A DNA stretch of 7,334 nt from Bacillota bacterium. GTDB taxonomy: Bacteria; Bacillota; UBA4882; UBA8346. The DNA lies in contig DNPQ01000575.1 in the NCBI GenBank assembly GCA_003501335.1, forward strand, positions 1 to 7,334, in the 5' to 3' direction. The notes under the pieces are model-generated. The model saw only the letters and a list, made by a program, of their open reading frames with translations. It had not been told where the DNA came from and did not search any database. Shown here piece by piece: positions 6,231 through 7,334 of this stretch (the first letter of the stretch is position 1; every line of letters starts with the position of its first letter). The position numbers and the translations under genes are program-made.

Positions 6231-7133
6231 TTGATACGGCCATTAATGATGAAGAATTTTTGGGCTAAGCTGGAGACACATTTTCTCAAAACCGCACTTT
6301 GGTGTCTTGGATTGACGCTGATCTGGGTTTTAGTTTCGATAGGACTTTATGTTAAAGAAGGAAGCAAAAGCTATTTTGAGATTCAAGCTGTTTTATATTT
6401 CAAAATCATTTTAGTTGCTGTTATTTTTTTGGGCCGTTATTTATTATTCGGCCAATATCGTCATGAAAAATGGTTGGGTTGGTTTTGGGGAATTTGTTTT
6501 TTATTGGCACTGGGTGGACAATGCAGCGTTTTTATGAGCGAAAGAGCCACCTGGTTTTATATCATATTAAAAGTAGTAGATGCACTGATTTGGGGATTTT
6601 TCAGTGCTCTGCTCTTGGAAAATGCTGGCGGTTTGTTCTATTTTTGGCTGAACATTACCAGAAAGTACGGTGCGGAGTTCAGACAACTTTATCGAACGTT
6701 ACGGCAAGATACGGTATCTCTGGGAATTATTCTTACTTTTTTGGCTGCTTTAATTTATTATTATTTGACAAGCTTTTATTTATTGGACACACTTTTTTAT
6801 AGTTATTTGTTATGGATGTTCATGGTTATTATTGGGCTTGGTTTCTATACCTGCGTACAAATAAAGTTAAATCGCTGGATTCAACAAGATATTGCTTTGC
6901 TTGATTTGGAGATTGATCATTACATTCAATGGCAATCCGTGAAACAGGACGGGGAAATGAATCATAAAATATCATGGCTTCATTATTTGACCCTTATTCG
7001 TAAGTATTGGGCTCAAATGGGGCGGCCCAAGTTTCCCTGGCAGATATGGTGCAGTTACTTGATATTTAGCAGTTTCATATTGATTATTCCTTATGTTTTC
7101 GGATTGGTAATTCAAGTAGGCTCCTTCAAATGA
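6231..7133 (+). CDS. Unrecognised multi-pass membrane protein
   Basis: I do not recognise this protein. It has 300 residues from TTG 6231. About seven hydrophobic segments are visible, near residues 20-41, 54-74, 83-103, 108-131, 161-183, 187-209 and 273-295. Between the sixth and seventh is a polar stretch of about 60 residues (about 210-270) with acidic and basic residues and several tryptophans. It is rich in aromatic residues (F, Y, W) and shows no signal peptidase site, nucleotide-binding loop or metal motif. TTG 6231 is chosen because GGGGGTG (6219-6225) sits 5-7 nt away. TTG 6228 lies closer to the site, and ATG 6246 is about 22 nt from it, too far. The gene sits between pheT and zapA, and its stop codon lies within the loop and 3' arm of a terminator hairpin. 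It could have a role in the cell envelope, but position alone is weak evidence. Confidence 0.8.
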   Translation: MIRPLMMKNFWAKLETHFLKTALWCLGLTLIWVLVSIGLYVKEGSKSYFEIQAVLYFKIILVAVIFLGRYLLFGQYRHEKWLGWFWGICFLLALGGQCSVFMSERATWFYIILKVVDALIWGFFSALLLENAGGLFYFWLNITRKYGAEFRQLYRTLRQDTVSLGIILTFLAALIYYYLTSFYLLDTLFYSYLLWMFMVIIGLGFYTCVQIKLNRWIQQDIALLDLEIDHYIQWQSVKQDGEMNHKISWLHYLTLIRKYWAQMGRPKFPWQIWCSYLIFSSFILIIPYVFGLVIQVGSFK

Positions 7134-7145
7134 AGGAGTTTTTTT
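7121..7145 (+). terminator. Intrinsic terminator overlapping the membrane protein stop codon
   Basis: CTCCTTC (7121-7127) and GAAGGAG (7132-7138) form a perfect 7-bp stem with an AAAT loop, followed by seven T (7139-7145). The stop codon TGA (7131-7133) of the membrane protein gene is inside the hairpin. The 3' arm contains AAGGAG (7133-7138), a perfect ribosome binding site placed 8 nt before an ATG at 7147 that is in frame with zapA. The hairpin might therefore affect translation as well as end transcription. Confidence 0.8.
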
Positions 7146-7212
7146 AATGAAAGAAAAATTTATTATGGCAGACTCCGGGAATTTGCCGATACCGATAATA
7201 GAGGTGTTGAAA

Positions 7213-7334
7213 ATGATAGAACGCAAAAATCTCGAAAATGAAGAGGGACGATTCATCTTTAAAATCATGGGTGATGAATATGTCATTAAAGGACAGGATG
7301 ATCCTGCTTATATGGGACAAGTTGTATCTTATCT
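7213..7334 (+). CDS. zapA: Cell division protein ZapA (5' part, cut by window end)
   Basis: About 41 residues are visible before the window ends. The segment FIFKIMGDEYVIKGQDDPAYMGQV matches in pattern the ZapA N-terminal region of Firmicutes, where a hydrophobic beta strand with I-x-G-x-E/H-Y/F-x-I-x-G is followed by a D/E-P-x-Y-M helix start. ZapA binds FtsZ at midcell and promotes its bundling into the division ring. ATG 7213 is chosen because GAGGTG (7201-7206) is 6 nt upstream and it gives the usual short lead-in before the first strand. The frame is also open back to ATG 7147, which has its own AAGGAG and would add 22 residues. A zapA gene near pheST is a known Firmicutes arrangement, which supports the call. 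The terminator at 7121-7145 suggests a separate or partly uncoupled transcript, although no strong promoter is visible in 7146-7200. Confidence 0.8.
   Translation, partial: MIERKNLENEEGRFIFKIMGDEYVIKGQDDPAYMGQVVSY

Noticed and set aside
7161..7199. TATTAT (7161-7166) and GATAAT (7194-7199) as -10 boxes for zapA
   Set aside because: Neither has a recognisable -35 box at 16-18 nt; the first would need the terminator T-run as its -35.
6972..7286. Minus-strand 104-residue open frame over the membrane protein end and zapA start
   Set aside because: It spans a terminator and is antisense to two better-supported genes with ribosome binding sites.

Overview
The window is a housekeeping segment of a low-to-moderate GC Gram-positive (Firmicutes) chromosome, most likely from the Clostridia. 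The signs are a T-box riboswitch controlling phenylalanyl-tRNA synthetase, a YqzL-like micro-protein, the start of a ZapA gene shortly after pheST, GTG and TTG starts behind purine-rich ribosome binding sites, and hairpin-plus-U-run terminators. All genes are on the + strand. No mobile element, CRISPR array, rRNA or tRNA was seen, so the interest lies in RNA-level control and in one unrecognised membrane protein.

Layout. 1-70: tail of an unseen upstream unit ending in a strong terminator. 71-211: untranslated leader with no clear promoter. 212-952: secreted or membrane-anchored M48 zinc metalloprotease. 1057-1863: SPOUT (TrmH/SpoU) RNA methyltransferase with a TTG start. 1851-1879: very good extended -10 promoter overlapping the end of that gene. 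1944-2045: 33-residue YqzL-like protein with a GTG start. 2090-2387: T-box riboswitch with specifier UUC, a stem II pseudoknot, a divergent antiterminator and an intrinsic terminator. 2388-2539: a further 152 nt of untranslated leader. 2540-3559 and 3617-6028: pheS and pheT. 6029-6227: intergenic region rich in inverted repeats; the last hairpin covers the ribosome binding site of the next gene. 6231-7133: unrecognised protein of about seven membrane segments. 7121-7145: terminator that includes this gene's stop codon. 7213-end: 5' part of zapA.

How the parts work together. The promoter at 1851-1879 probably makes one transcript carrying yqzL, the T-box, pheS and pheT. When tRNA-Phe is uncharged, its anticodon should pair with UUC and its acceptor end with the UGGU of the antiterminator, which lets transcription pass 2356-2387 into pheST. 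The subunits form the alpha2beta2 enzyme that charges tRNA-Phe. Past pheT, two hairpins (6185-6223 and 7121-7138) carry the ribosome binding site of a following open frame in their 3' arm, so each could act as terminator, translational gate or both. Nothing here is clearly a new multi-gene system. The best leads are the divergent T-box, the extra hairpin in its stem I, and the unknown membrane protein between pheT and zapA with its hairpin-covered start.
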